This document shows, one piece after another, positions 16,856-26,372 of a DNA stretch of 64,000 nt. Location: NCBI RefSeq assembly GCF_902459735.1, contig NZ_CABPRV010000012.1, forward strand, positions 1 through 64,000, read 5' to 3'. The notes under the pieces were generated by a model. It had not been told where the DNA came from, did not search any database, and was given only the letters and a program-made list of their open reading frames with translations. A program made the position numbers and the translations under genes. Origin of the DNA: Pandoraea capi. Lineage in GTDB: Bacteria > Pseudomonadota > Gammaproteobacteria > Burkholderiales > Burkholderiaceae. Numbering within the stretch: the stretch's first letter is position 1; every line of letters starts with the position of its first letter.

Positions 16856-17591
16856 ATCCTCACACGGCCTTCCTTTGAAAAGCACGTCCTCCGCATCCGG
16901 CGCCGTCGGTTCGTCCGTCACTTCGGGCCGCCGCCGGCTCACCGCGTATCAATATGCCATCGAGACCCTGCGCACCGAGATTCTGCAAGGTCGTCTGAAG
17001 GCGGGGGACCGGTTGCGTCAGGACGATCTCGCGCGTCGTCTCGACATGTCGACGACCCCCGTGCGCGAAGCCTTGCGCACGCTGGTCTCCGAAGGGTTGG
17101 TGTTTTTCGACGTGCATCGCGGTGCGGTGGTGCGGGGGCTCACGATCGACGACGTCAACGAGATCTACCGCTTGCGCATGACGCTGGAGCCGATGATGGC
17201 CGAGCAGGCGATGGCGACGATGCGCGAGGAAGATATCGCGCACGCGCAGGCGCTGCATGCCGAGATGCTGGCGACGACCGATGTCGTCAAGTGGACCGAA
17301 CTGAATCAGGCGTTTCACGCGGCGCTGTGGGCGTCGCAGGACAACTCCCGTCTTGCCCATCTGATCAAGACGTTGCGCGATGCGTCCGGGCCTTACATCG
17401 CCTTGTCGCTCTACATGCGGCCCGTGCACGTGGACGTGAGCAATCGTGAGCACGAGTCCATGCTCGACGAGTACCGCACGCGTGACGTTGCGGCAGCGCG
17501 CAAGCACACGCACGCGCATCTCGACGCGACGCTGCGCATCATCGTTCAGGCCATCGAGCAGACCGAAGCCGAAGCGGCAGCGAACGACTGA
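16806..17591 (+). CDS. GntR-family regulator with FCD ligand domain
   Basis: Up to 261 residues. A winged HTH at about 45-110 (AIETLRTEILQGRLKAGDRLRQDDLARRLDMSTTPVREALRTL, read in parts) is followed by an all-helical FCD domain (IYRLRMTLEPMMAEQ..., FHAALW, EHESMLDEYRTRD), with the Asp/His positions typical of metal-dependent ligand binding. The start is uncertain: GTG at 16806 overlaps the asparaginase gene by 50 bases, while TTG at 16875 would avoid overlap. It probably represses the adjacent asparaginase/MFS genes until its organic-acid ligand is present. Confidence 0.85.
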   Translation: MTLEKRWQIGVNSRVDKSSHGLPLKSTSSASGAVGSSVTSGRRRLTAYQYAIETLRTEILQGRLKAGDRLRQDDLARRLDMSTTPVREALRTLVSEGLVFFDVHRGAVVRGLTIDDVNEIYRLRMTLEPMMAEQAMATMREEDIAHAQALHAEMLATTDVVKWTELNQAFHAALWASQDNSRLAHLIKTLRDASGPYIALSLYMRPVHVDVSNREHESMLDEYRTRDVAAARKHTHAHLDATLRIIVQAIEQTEAEAAAND

Positions 17592-17634
17592 CGTCGCGCG
17601 GATCAGGCAGCACCGACGCCGCCAGCGACACCCC

Positions 17635-17667
17635 GGCCCCCGACGGCAGCGTCCGGGGCCTTGTTTT
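17635..17667 (+). terminator. Rho-independent terminator after the GntR gene
   Basis: A ten-base stem with one mismatch (GGCCCCCGAC against GTCCGGGGCC) and a short loop is followed by TTGTTTTTG. It ends the asparaginase-GntR transcript. Confidence 0.65.
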
Positions 17668-17827
17668 TGCCCGGGGGGCCGAGCGGCGGGAGGGGCGAAA
17701 TCCGTCATATGGGGACATCCGTCGTCACTTTGGGGACACGGGGGGCAGCATGCGCACGCAAGCGTGCGCGGCAACGGCAGAATCCGGACATCCGACGCAA
17801 GTCGATACTCAATGTTTGGAGTTTTGT

Positions 17828-18832
17828 ATGACGCAGGCACGCCCCCAGCACCCCCCTTTACCCGACGCTGGCGCACCGGGACGAGCACAATCGGTCAGGC
17901 ATTTGCCTGTTGGCCTCTTCGGCTCGGTCATGAGCATCGCCGGTCTGTCGTTGGCGTGGCGAATCGCGAGCAAGCAATACGGGATCCGTGCGTCCATTGC
18001 CGATGGCATCGGTATCGTGGCGTTGATCGCCTTTGCGGTGCTCGTCGTTGCCTATCTGGCCAAGACAGTGAAACATCCGGAGGCCGTCGCCTTCGAGTTC
18101 ACCCATCCGGTACTCGGGAGTTTCTTCGGCACGGTGGGGATCAGCATTCTGTTGCTGTCGAGCGTGCTCGGACGCTATAACGCGCTGTTGCATGAATGGG
18201 TTTGGCTCTTCGGCACGCTTGTGACGCTGGGGTTGAGCGTCGTGATGATTTCCCGCCTGTTCAATGGCAACATGGCGCCGACGTCCGTGGCCCCGGCATG
18301 GTTGATTGCCGGTGTGGGCAGTCTGGACGTTGTCGTCGCCGGCGGGCAGTTCACCTCAGGGTGGGGGCGCGAGCTCAACCTGTTCGCGGCGGCTGTCGGT
18401 GGGGTGAGCGCTTTGGTGTTCTTCGTGCTGATCTTTTCGCGGCTGGTGCATGAGGCGCCGCTCACGGGCGCGACGCGTCCCTCGAAAATGATCCTGACGG
18501 CGCCATTCAGCGTTGGCTTCATCGCCTACGTCAACCTGTCGCATCACGTCGACATGTTTGCCGCGCTGCTCTTTTACTTCGCTCTGTTTCTCTTCGCGGT
18601 CATTGCCTATCGGCTGATCACGCGACCCGCGCCGTTCTCGCCGACGTGGTGGGGCATCGGATTTCCGATGGCGGCGTTGACCAATGCGTCATTGATCTAT
18701 GCCGATGCGGTGGGCGGCGCGGGACTGACAGCGATTGCCGCGATCATGCTCACCTTGCTGAGTGCGGCCGTCGCCGTGCTTGCGGTACGCACGCTTCACG
18801 CACTTGCCACAGGGCGGTTGTTGGCGGCGTGA
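17828..18832 (+). CDS. SLAC1 / TehA-like (TDT family) transporter or anion channel
   Basis: A 334-residue integral membrane protein with ten predicted helices. The first begins with the family hallmark LPVGLFGSVMSIAGLSLAWR. TDT/SLAC1 proteins pass anions, dicarboxylates, sulfite or tellurite-related ions across the inner membrane; which one applies here cannot be told. The ATG at 17828 has GGAG six bases upstream and removes an implausible Cys-rich leader from the longer frame beginning at 17750. It stands alone, converging on the GlxA-type regulator, so context gives no substrate clue. Confidence 0.8.
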   Translation: MTQARPQHPPLPDAGAPGRAQSVRHLPVGLFGSVMSIAGLSLAWRIASKQYGIRASIADGIGIVALIAFAVLVVAYLAKTVKHPEAVAFEFTHPVLGSFFGTVGISILLLSSVLGRYNALLHEWVWLFGTLVTLGLSVVMISRLFNGNMAPTSVAPAWLIAGVGSLDVVVAGGQFTSGWGRELNLFAAAVGGVSALVFFVLIFSRLVHEAPLTGATRPSKMILTAPFSVGFIAYVNLSHHVDMFAALLFYFALFLFAVIAYRLITRPAPFSPTWWGIGFPMAALTNASLIYADAVGGAGLTAIAAIMLTLLSAAVAVLAVRTLHALATGRLLAA

Positions 18833-18878
18833 GCCAGACGTGAGCCCGGGGTGAGCGGCGAGTGAGCGGGGGGGGCTG

Positions 18879-19877
18879 TCAGGGGGACGCCGTGGCATCG
18901 GTGCGCTCGTCCGAGGCGACACGAGAACGAAACGTCTCCCGGTAGGATTTCGGCGTCGTGCCGAGAACTCGGGAGAACGTGCGGCGCAAATGCGTCGCAC
19001 CGTTGAAACCGCAGCGAAACGCCACCGTTTTGAGTGGCACGTCGGTTTCTTCCAACAGCTTTCGCGCGAAATCGACGCGGACCTGCTCGACGAACACCGA
19101 CGGCGTAACCTTCGCGTGCTTGGCGAACGCACGTGCAAAGGTGCGTCGGCTCACACCCACGGCGTCGGCAATATCTTCGATGCTCAGCAATTCGTCGATG
19201 TGATCGGAGACGTATTTGAGAACTTTGGCCACGAGTGAATTCTCGTTTGGGCCAACCGCAAGATAGGGGCTGTACTGCGACTGCCCACCGTCGCGCCGAA
19301 TGTAGACGATCAGCCGCTTGGCGACTTTTACTGCCAGATCGTGCCCCCAGTCTTCTGCAACCAGCGCCAGGCAAAGGTCGATGCCCGCAGCGACTCCGCC
19401 GCATGTGAACAGGTTGCCGTCGCGCACGAAAATCTTGTCGGGGCGCACATTCAGATGTGGAAACTGCGTCTGCAACCGCGTGGCGTGGTCCCAGTGGGTT
19501 GTCACTTCGCGCTCGGACAGGAGGCCGGCGTGCGCGAGCAAGAAGACGCCGTTGCAGATTGCGCCGAATTTCGTCGCACCATGCGCGCGCAAGCGAATCC
19601 AGTCGGTGAACGTCGGATCGGGGCGAAATTCCGGCACTCTCGGGCCACCGGAGACCAATAAAAGATCGCTCTCCGAATGAAATTCGCGGTAGTCGCAGTG
19701 GACCTTGAATTCGATCCCGCTCGAACATCGCACGCTGTCGCGGCGCTCGCCTACCAACGTAATGTCATAGCGATCCTGTTCGTTCAACAACAAGTTGGCT
19801 TCGGCAAATACGTCGAGCGGGCCTGCCACATCGAGCGCTTGCACGCCGTCAAAAACAACCAATGTCAGTTTTTTCAC
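18879..19877 (-). CDS. GlxA-family transcriptional regulator (DJ-1/PfpI + AraC HTH)
   Basis: 332 residues. The N-terminal amidase-like DJ-1/PfpI domain at about 1-190 (LTLVVFDGVQALDVAGPLDVF, AICNGVFLLAHAGLL with the Cys-elbow) is joined to an AraC-type double HTH at about 220-320 (LSIEDIADAVGVSRRTFARAFAK, VAFRCGFNGATHLRRTFSRVLG, read in parts). The start is GTG at 19877. Family members such as GlxA, GbdR and ArgR sense amines or amino acids and activate their catabolism. It lies 140 bases from the divergent chemoreceptor gene; a functional link is possible but not shown. Confidence 0.85.
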   Translation of the reverse strand: MKKLTLVVFDGVQALDVAGPLDVFAEANLLLNEQDRYDITLVGERRDSVRCSSGIEFKVHCDYREFHSESDLLLVSGGPRVPEFRPDPTFTDWIRLRAHGATKFGAICNGVFLLAHAGLLSEREVTTHWDHATRLQTQFPHLNVRPDKIFVRDGNLFTCGGVAAGIDLCLALVAEDWGHDLAVKVAKRLIVYIRRDGGQSQYSPYLAVGPNENSLVAKVLKYVSDHIDELLSIEDIADAVGVSRRTFARAFAKHAKVTPSVFVEQVRVDFARKLLEETDVPLKTVAFRCGFNGATHLRRTFSRVLGTTPKSYRETFRSRVASDERTDATASP

Positions 19878-20017
19878 GTCGAATTCGGGTTAACACCTAA
19901 AGTTTCTTCGGCGGCTGCCGTAAATGCCTGGGTGGATTCTCCCACCTCGTGGAGCCGGTAGCCTGGGTGCCGGTCTTCTGTCTTTCGATCCCCTAGCCGC
20001 AGGCCTGCCTCGACAGC

Positions 20018-21901
20018 ATGACAGTATCTTCGCTTAGAACACGCATCATTCTGATCGCGTGTGCCACCGTCATTGGTGCACTGATCCTCTCCGGCATTAC
20101 CACTTACGTCATCGTGCGCAACAGCATGATGTCCACTATCTCCGACACGCTCGACGCCGTCGCCCGTGGCAACACGCTGGCCGTGGAGCGCTGGGCTGCT
20201 GCCAAGGGCCAGTCGGTCGTTGGCACCGCTGCTGCCGTCGAAAAGGGCGAGCAGGGCGTGGCCCTCACGAAGCTGCTTGGCGCGACCAACGGCTTCCCGA
20301 TCTCCAGCATTGGCTGGAGCGACAAGTCGTATTTCTCCAGCGGCCCCACGCCGCCCGACTACGACCCGACCGCACGCCCCTGGTACAAGGGCGCCACGTC
20401 CGCCGGCAAGCTCACGGTCGTCAAGCCGTATGCCGACATTGCCTCGGGCAAGCTGTACGTATCGTTCGCCGCGCCGATTCTGCGCGGCGGTCAGACGCTT
20501 GGTGCGGTGAGCGGCGCGGTGCCGCTCGACGCGGTGCAGGACGTTGTCAAGGCCGTGCACCCCACGCCGTCGAGCCTCGCCTTCGTGGTCTCGCGCGACG
20601 GTCTCGTGATCGCGCATCCGGACGAAAAGCTCATGCTCAAGCAGTCGAGCGATCTTGCAGCCGCGCTCACGCCCGACGCGCTGGGCAAGATGGAGCATGC
20701 CGCCAACCCGACGGAAGTCGAACTCGGCGGCGCAGCAAAGCTGGTCAAGGCGCAGCCGGTGCCGGGCACCGACTGGCTGTTCGTCGTCGCCCTCGACAAG
20801 GCGGAAGCCACCGCCGGGCTGTCGCGCGTGCTGAGCGGCACCGTCATCTCACTGATCGTGCTGACGCTGTGTGCGATCGGTATCGCGAGCTTCTTCACGT
20901 CGCAGGCCTTCCGTCGTCTGTCGCAAGTGCGCGACGCGATGGACACCATCGGTTCGGGCGGCGGCGATCTGACGCGTCGCCTCGATGTCATCGGGCACGA
21001 CGAAGTCGCGCAGATCTCGAAATCGTTCAATGCGTTCGTCGACAAGGTCAGCACCGTCATGCTCGACGTGCGCTCGGGCGTTCACGGCATGACCTCGGCG
21101 ACGAGCGAAATCGAGATGGGCAACCGCGATCTGTCGCAACGCACCGAGGCATCGGCCGGCACGTTGCAGGAGACGTCGGCGGCGCTCACCGAACTGACGG
21201 CGAGCGTCAAGCAGACGGCCGAGGCGGCCGAGCATGCCACGCGTCTGGCCAATGATGCGAGCGACGCCGCCGCGCGTGGCGGCGACGTTGTCACGGGCGC
21301 TGTCACGACGATGAGCGAGATCGCGAAGTCGTCGGAGCGCATTACCGAAATCATCGGCGTGATCGACGGCATTGCGTTCCAGACGAACATCCTCGCGCTC
21401 AACGCGGCGGTGGAAGCCGCGCGTGCGGGCGAACAGGGACGTGGCTTCGCGGTCGTGGCCGGGGAAGTGCGCACGCTGGCGCAGCGTAGTGCCGCCGCCG
21501 CGCAGGAAATCAAGACGCTTATCGAAGCCTCGGTGCAGAACGTCAAGAGCGGCACGCAACGCGTGCAGGCGGCGGGCGACACGATGGGCGAAATCGTCGA
21601 TGGCATCGCGCGCGTGCGGCGTTTGATCAGCGAGATTCATACGGCCATGATGGAGCAGAGCACCGGCATCAGCCAGATCGACCGCAGCGTGGCCGAGATG
21701 GATCAGTCGACGCAGCAGAACGCCGCGCTGGTGGAAGAATCGGCCGCCGCCTCCGCCATGCTCAGCGAGCAGGCGCGCAATCTGGCCGAGACGGTGGCGC
21801 TATTCCAGTTGCGCGAGCACAGCCGTCATGGTGTGACGGTCATGCACACGCCGCACGGCGGCCGCCCGCCGCGTCGCGACGAGCCGGCACTCGCGGCCTG
21901 A
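20018..21901 (+). CDS. Methyl-accepting chemotaxis protein with dCache_1 sensor
   Basis: A 627-residue transmembrane chemoreceptor: membrane helix about 8-33, periplasmic dCache_1 domain about 35-270, second helix about 277-300, HAMP, then the signalling coiled coil with the conserved hairpin ([29 protein letters not shown], in parts). The ligand pocket shows Y115, R120, W122, Y123, Y138 and D140 with exactly the spacing of the amino-acid motif of PctA-type receptors. The last motif residue, an Asp that contacts the ligand amino group, appears to be A167. There is no C-terminal NWETF-type pentapeptide for CheR tethering. ATG at 20018 fits the membrane leader. Confidence 0.9.
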   Translation: MTVSSLRTRIILIACATVIGALILSGITTYVIVRNSMMSTISDTLDAVARGNTLAVERWAAAKGQSVVGTAAAVEKGEQGVALTKLLGATNGFPISSIGWSDKSYFSSGPTPPDYDPTARPWYKGATSAGKLTVVKPYADIASGKLYVSFAAPILRGGQTLGAVSGAVPLDAVQDVVKAVHPTPSSLAFVVSRDGLVIAHPDEKLMLKQSSDLAAALTPDALGKMEHAANPTEVELGGAAKLVKAQPVPGTDWLFVVALDKAEATAGLSRVLSGTVISLIVLTLCAIGIASFFTSQAFRRLSQVRDAMDTIGSGGGDLTRRLDVIGHDEVAQISKSFNAFVDKVSTVMLDVRSGVHGMTSATSEIEMGNRDLSQRTEASAGTLQETSAALTELTASVKQTAEAAEHATRLANDASDAAARGGDVVTGAVTTMSEIAKSSERITEIIGVIDGIAFQTNILALNAAVEAARAGEQGRGFAVVAGEVRTLAQRSAAAAQEIKTLIEASVQNVKSGTQRVQAAGDTMGEIVDGIARVRRLISEIHTAMMEQSTGISQIDRSVAEMDQSTQQNAALVEESAAASAMLSEQARNLAETVALFQLREHSRHGVTVMHTPHGGRPPRRDEPALAA

Positions 21902-22166
21902 GTGTCCTGGCGCGCTGAGTCGCTAAGCGTCGAGGCGCACTGAGTCCACTTCGCAGACTCGCCCCCCCCTCCTTCGACACGACCGGCGCTGGCGCCGGTC
22001 GCTGCCCGCCCGCCGGATTCTGTCGCACAATAGACCGCACGCCGGCGGCGCATTCCCCCATCTCGAATGAACGCGGCAACGCCGACGTGTCGTCCACGTC
22101 GGGATCGCCCGCATTGCGACGTCGTTTTCCGCCGGCGATCATTCCATCATCTGGAGGAGAGACGTC

Positions 22167-22523
22167 ATGGCGAATCAGCAATATTCGGGCGGATGTCATT
22201 GCGGTGATTTGCGCTTCACTGCAAATATTGATTTGTCCAAAACAATTACGTGCAATTGTTCTATTTGCAAAAAGCGCGGATTGATTCTCGCATTTACACC
22301 TGTCTCGGAATTCTCTCAAACGGCAGGCGATGGGAAAGCACGGGAATACCTTTTCAACAAGCATGTGATTCGTCACCAGTTCTGTCCGAATTGCGGTGTC
22401 GAAGCGTTTGCGTTCGGTCAGATGCCCGATGGCACGAAGATGGCAGCGATCAACGTGCGTTGCATCGACGACATCGACCTCGATACGGTGCATCCGACAC
22501 CCATCGATGGCGCGAGTCGCTAA
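22167..22523 (+). CDS. GFA / CENP-V family zinc protein
   Basis: 118 residues with the full set of zinc ligands of the glutathione-dependent formaldehyde-activating (GFA) fold: CHC (GGCHCGDLRF), CNCSIC and CPNC (HQFCPNCGVEAF). The family includes Gfa, which speeds formation of S-hydroxymethyl-glutathione, but most members have no proven substrate. GGAGGAGAG lies directly upstream of ATG 22167. It sits alone between two chemoreceptor genes; the link may be only positional. Its codon use is more A+T rich than its neighbours. Confidence 0.85.
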   Translation: MANQQYSGGCHCGDLRFTANIDLSKTITCNCSICKKRGLILAFTPVSEFSQTAGDGKAREYLFNKHVIRHQFCPNCGVEAFAFGQMPDGTKMAAINVRCIDDIDLDTVHPTPIDGASR

Positions 22524-22755
22524 TCCGGCATTTCGGTCGATAGATTATTAAATATATGTTGATGGATATTTATTAATCGAAAGTTTGTCAGGAGAAACAG
22601 GGGGCGCAAAACGATTGATATGCAATTGATTTTCTGTTTTTTGAAATGTTTCGAAAGTCATTGCGTGAGAATCAAGGGGTTATTGGCTCAAGATTGTCGA
22701 ATGCTCACCCGTTATGGCATGCGATTGTTATCGTTTTGTCGCATATGGAGCGGGC

Positions 22756-24342
22756 ATGAAGTTCTTGGGCAGTCTCAAAATCGGCACACGGTTGAGCGTC
22801 GGGTTCGCCATCACGTTGGTTCTGTTGTGCATCGTGGGCGGCATGGCGGTCTTCCAGGCGTCGCGCATTTACGGCGGTACGCGCGACCTCGCCGATAACT
22901 GGCTGCCCAGCGTGCAAACGCTCGGCACGGCGCAGGCGGCGGCCAACGCCACACGTCGCGCTACGCTCGCGCTGCTGCTGTCCACCGACGAGACGACGCG
23001 CTCCGACGAGACGGCCAAACGTCAGGCGGCCATCGACAGCATGAACAAGACGCTGGACGCCTACAAAGGCATGATCGCCTCGGACGAAGATCGTGTGGCC
23101 TATGAGGCCGTGCGCGACGCCTGGACCACCTATCTGGCCGTGGACAACCGCGTTGCCGAGCTGGAAAAGGGCGACAGCGATTCGAAGGTGCTGGCACGTT
23201 CCGTCGCCATGGCCGAGGCGACCAAGCCGTTTTCGGTGCTCGCCGAGAAGCTGAGAGCCCATGTGGAAGTCAATCGAGCGGGCGCCGCGCGCGCGACCGA
23301 CGCGGCCGCCAGCAGCTATCGCGCCGCGTTCATCGCCACGATCGTCCTGATTCTGCTGGCGCTGGCCGTAGCAACGTTCATCGCCTGGCTCATTACGCGC
23401 TCGATCGCGGTGCCTATCGGTCGCTGTGTGGAAATTGCGCAGACGGTGGCGCGCGGCGATCTCAGTTCGCGTATCGACGTACAGGGACAGGACGAACTCG
23501 CGCAATTGCTCGGCTCGCTGCGCGACATGAACACCCGGCTCGCGCAGGTCGTGGGGCAGGTGCGCAATACCAGTGAAAGCATCGCGACTGGCTCGGCACA
23601 GATCGCGGCGGGCAACACCGATCTGTCGTCACGCACCGAACAGCAGGCCGCTTCGCTGGAGGAAACGGCCGCGAGCATGGAAGAGCTCACGACTACCGTC
23701 AAGCAGAACGCGGACAACGCCGAGCAGGGCAATGTGCTGGCCTCGAACGCGTCGCAAATCGCCCAGCGCGGCGGCGAAGTGGTGCGTCAGGTCATCGAGA
23801 CGATGCGCGGAATCTCGGACGGCTCCGCCCGCGTGGCCGACATCACGAGCGTGATCGAGGGCATTGCCTTCCAGACCAACATCCTGGCGCTCAACGCGGC
23901 GGTCGAGGCGGCGCGCGCAGGCGAGCAGGGACGCGGTTTCGCCGTTGTCGCCGGGGAAGTGCGAACGCTCGCGCAGCGCAGCGCCAACGCCGCGAAGGAG
24001 ATCAAGGAGCTGATCGATGCCTCGACGCGGCAAGTCAGCGACGGCACGAAGCTGGTGGCCGAAGCCGGCGGCACGATGGACGAAGTGGTCCACGCCGTCA
24101 AACGTGTCACCGATCTGATGGCGGAAATTGCGGCGGCGTCGACCGAGCAGCGCACGGGCATCGAGCAGGTCAATCAGGCGGTGATGCAGATGGATACCGT
24201 CACGCAGCAGAATGCGGCGTTGGTGGAAGAAGCCTCGGCGGCGGCTCAGTCGATGGCGGCCCAATCGGGCGGCCTTCGCGAGTTGGTGTCGATCTTCCGG
24301 ATCGACGGCACGACCGCTCAGGCGTCGCGCATGATCGCGTGA
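22756..24342 (+). CDS. Methyl-accepting chemotaxis protein with four-helix-bundle sensor
   Basis: A 528-residue Tsr/Tar-like chemoreceptor. Membrane helix about 10-32, a helical 4HB_MCP periplasmic domain to about 190, second membrane helix about 194-217, HAMP about 218-270, then the methylation helices and signalling hairpin ([22 protein letters not shown], in parts). ATG 22756 gives the standard MKFLGSLKIGTRLSVGF start; the longer frame from 22714 adds an unlikely Cys-rich tail. The preceding 230 bases are A+T rich and carry its promoter. It has no CheR pentapeptide at the C-terminus. Ligand unknown. Confidence 0.9.
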   Translation: MKFLGSLKIGTRLSVGFAITLVLLCIVGGMAVFQASRIYGGTRDLADNWLPSVQTLGTAQAAANATRRATLALLLSTDETTRSDETAKRQAAIDSMNKTLDAYKGMIASDEDRVAYEAVRDAWTTYLAVDNRVAELEKGDSDSKVLARSVAMAEATKPFSVLAEKLRAHVEVNRAGAARATDAAASSYRAAFIATIVLILLALAVATFIAWLITRSIAVPIGRCVEIAQTVARGDLSSRIDVQGQDELAQLLGSLRDMNTRLAQVVGQVRNTSESIATGSAQIAAGNTDLSSRTEQQAASLEETAASMEELTTTVKQNADNAEQGNVLASNASQIAQRGGEVVRQVIETMRGISDGSARVADITSVIEGIAFQTNILALNAAVEAARAGEQGRGFAVVAGEVRTLAQRSANAAKEIKELIDASTRQVSDGTKLVAEAGGTMDEVVHAVKRVTDLMAEIAAASTEQRTGIEQVNQAVMQMDTVTQQNAALVEEASAAAQSMAAQSGGLRELVSIFRIDGTTAQASRMIA

Positions 24343-24667
24343 TCGCATGATGGCGCAGGGTCCGTGCGGTGGCGGCTGTCGTTGAGACGCGCTGCCGGAC
24401 CTTAAAAAACGGCTCGCCTGCGTGTGCCGGCGAGCCGTGAATGCCGGAGCGCTCTCACCAGCGTCCGGCCCATGAGACCGCATGCGTCTCACGTTCTTCT
24501 CGGCACCGGCGAGTCTTGTGGACTGCGCCGATGCCGGCCAACCGGTGTCCGGCCGCCCGCCCCCCGGCGATGGCGTCCGGCACCGATGTCGGTGATGTCA
24601 CCCGGCTGTGTCGGCCGCTGGCTTCATCCGACGGTCTCGATCGCTTCCGTCGATCCCGTTATTCCCA
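24343..24667. other. Convergent intergenic region
   Basis: About 325 bases between the chemoreceptor and the CoA-transferase, which converge here. It contains the minus-strand terminator at 24404-24437 and short open frames without ribosome sites. Nothing else is seen. Confidence 0.5.
24404..24437 (-). terminator. Rho-independent terminator for the CoA-transferase transcript
   Basis: Reading the minus strand, a perfect 9-bp stem (CGGCTCGCC / GGCGAGCCG, positions 24410-24418 and 24429-24437) is followed by six T at 24404-24409. It lies about 230 bases past the stop of the CoA-transferase gene and may also stop the chemoreceptor transcript as a hairpin. Confidence 0.7.
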
Positions 24668-26164
24668 TCACTTGCCCGCCAGCATCGAGCCACGCTCGCG
24701 CAGGTTGACGTGCAGATCGAAGGCGTGCTCCAGCGCGTGAGGCGTCTGACCGCCGTAGCGCTGCGCGTCGCGGTAATACTCGCGCAGCACGTCGCGGTAG
24801 CTCGGATGCGCGCAGTTGTCGATGACAAGATTCACACGCTCACGCGGCGCCAGCGTGCGCAGATCGGCCAGCCCTTGTTCGGTCACGATAATGTCGACGT
24901 CGTGCTCGTTATGGTCCACGTGCGGCACCATCGGCACGATGCTCGAAATCTTGCCCTCCTTGGCGATGGACTTCGTCGCGAAGATGGCCATGCGGGCATT
25001 GCGGGCGAAGTCGCCGGAGCCGCCGATGCCGTTCATCATGTGCGTGCCGCCGACATGCGTCGAATTCACGTTGCCGTAGATATCCGCTTCGAGCGCGGTG
25101 TTCAGGGCGATCAGGCCCAGACGACGGATGACCTCCGGATGGTTGCTGACCTCCTGCGGGCGCAGCACCAGCTTGTCGCGGTAACGCTCCAGATGCTTGA
25201 ACACACGGTCCTGCACCACCTGCGACACCGTGATCGACGAGCCCGAGGCGAACACCATCTTGCCGGCGTCCATCAGATCGAACGTCGAGTCCTGAAGCAC
25301 TTCCGAGTACATCGTCAGGTCTTCGAACGGCGAATCGATGAAGCCGGTGAGCACCGCGTTGGCGATCGTGCCGATGCCCGACTGGATCGCGGGCAGCGTG
25401 CGGGGCAGACGTCCGCGCGAGACTTCGTGCTGGAAGAATTCGATGAGATGGCCGGCGATGCGCTGCGTGTCGGCGTCGGGCGGCAGCGCATTGGAGGCGC
25501 TGTCCGGCGTATCGGTGATGACGATGGCCGCGATCTTCTCAGGCGCAATCTTCACCACGTTCGTGCCAACGCGGTCACGCACGTCGACGATGGGCAGCGG
25601 CGCACGGTGCGGGCGCTGACCCGGAATCCAGATGTCGTGCATGCCCTCGAACGCGAGCGGCTGCGCGAGGTTGATCTCTACGATCACCTTCTCGGCGAGG
25701 ATCGCGAAGCTCGCCGAGTTGCCGACCGACGAACTCGGCACGAGTCCGCCGTCTTCCGTAATGGCGACCGCCTCGATGACCGCGACATCCAGCTTGCCGA
25801 ACTGGCCGGTGCGCAGGAATTCAACGGTCTCGGAAAGGTGCTGATCGACGAACATCACTTCGCCGCGATTGATCGCGCTGCGCAACGTGGTGTCGACCTG
25901 GAACGGCAGCCGTTTGGCGAGTACGCCCGCTTCCGTGAGGGTCTTGTCCGAGTCGTGCCCCAGCGATGCCCCGGTGATCAGGGTGATTTTCATCGGGTTG
26001 GCTTTCGCCCGTCGGGCCAGAGCGATCGGCATGTCCTTGGCGTCGCCGGCGCGGGTAAATCCGCTCATGCCGACCACCATGCCGTCGCCAACGAGCCTGG
26101 CAGCGTCGTCTGCGCTCATCACCCGGTCGCGTAGCGACGCCAGGCGGATGCGATCTTCAAACAT
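24668..26164 (-). CDS. Acetyl-CoA hydrolase / succinate CoA-transferase family protein
   Basis: A 498-residue class I CoA-transferase, near the length of AarC / Cat1 / ScpC enzymes that move CoA between succinate and acetate or propionate. Features: GMSGFTRAGDAK near residue 32, the probable catalytic Glu in MYSEVLQDS, FASGSSITVSQ, and the glycine-rich GGTHMMNGIGGSGDFARNA close to the end. The ATG at 26164 has GAGG upstream. A LysR gene is divergent and probably regulates it. In this strain it could recycle succinyl-CoA and activate acetate or propionate, which would link it to the prp locus, but the acyl partner is not readable from sequence. Confidence 0.88.
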   Translation of the reverse strand: MFEDRIRLASLRDRVMSADDAARLVGDGMVVGMSGFTRAGDAKDMPIALARRAKANPMKITLITGASLGHDSDKTLTEAGVLAKRLPFQVDTTLRSAINRGEVMFVDQHLSETVEFLRTGQFGKLDVAVIEAVAITEDGGLVPSSSVGNSASFAILAEKVIVEINLAQPLAFEGMHDIWIPGQRPHRAPLPIVDVRDRVGTNVVKIAPEKIAAIVITDTPDSASNALPPDADTQRIAGHLIEFFQHEVSRGRLPRTLPAIQSGIGTIANAVLTGFIDSPFEDLTMYSEVLQDSTFDLMDAGKMVFASGSSITVSQVVQDRVFKHLERYRDKLVLRPQEVSNHPEVIRRLGLIALNTALEADIYGNVNSTHVGGTHMMNGIGGSGDFARNARMAIFATKSIAKEGKISSIVPMVPHVDHNEHDVDIIVTEQGLADLRTLAPRERVNLVIDNCAHPSYRDVLREYYRDAQRYGGQTPHALEHAFDLHVNLRERGSMLAGK

Positions 26165-26372
26165 CGTGAGGCTCCTCGTGTCTCTTCTCTAAGTCTCTTT
26201 TTCGAATCTCTTGAATTCTCGGCGCGACCGCTTTGGGGGAGCCGGTTTGCGCTTGACTCGAAGTGTATTGACCCATCGGTCACATTTCCAATATATTGAA
26301 CAAACGATTTGCATACTTTTCAAGTATTGATTGAGAAAAGCCCGACGGCATCGGGCTGACCGGGGAGTGGTT

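Noticed and set aside
21980-22001. 10-bp inverted repeat after the first chemoreceptor gene as a terminator
   Set aside because: The stem is perfect, but the loop is only two bases and no T-run follows on either strand.
24608-26134. 508-codon open frame on the plus strand
   Set aside because: It is antisense to the CoA-transferase gene and has no recognisable domain.
24668-26164. Assignment of the CoA-transferase as propionyl-CoA:succinate CoA-transferase
   Set aside because: Attractive with a prp locus in the same window, but the sequence does not fix the acyl partner and the genes are 30 kb apart, so only the family name is given.
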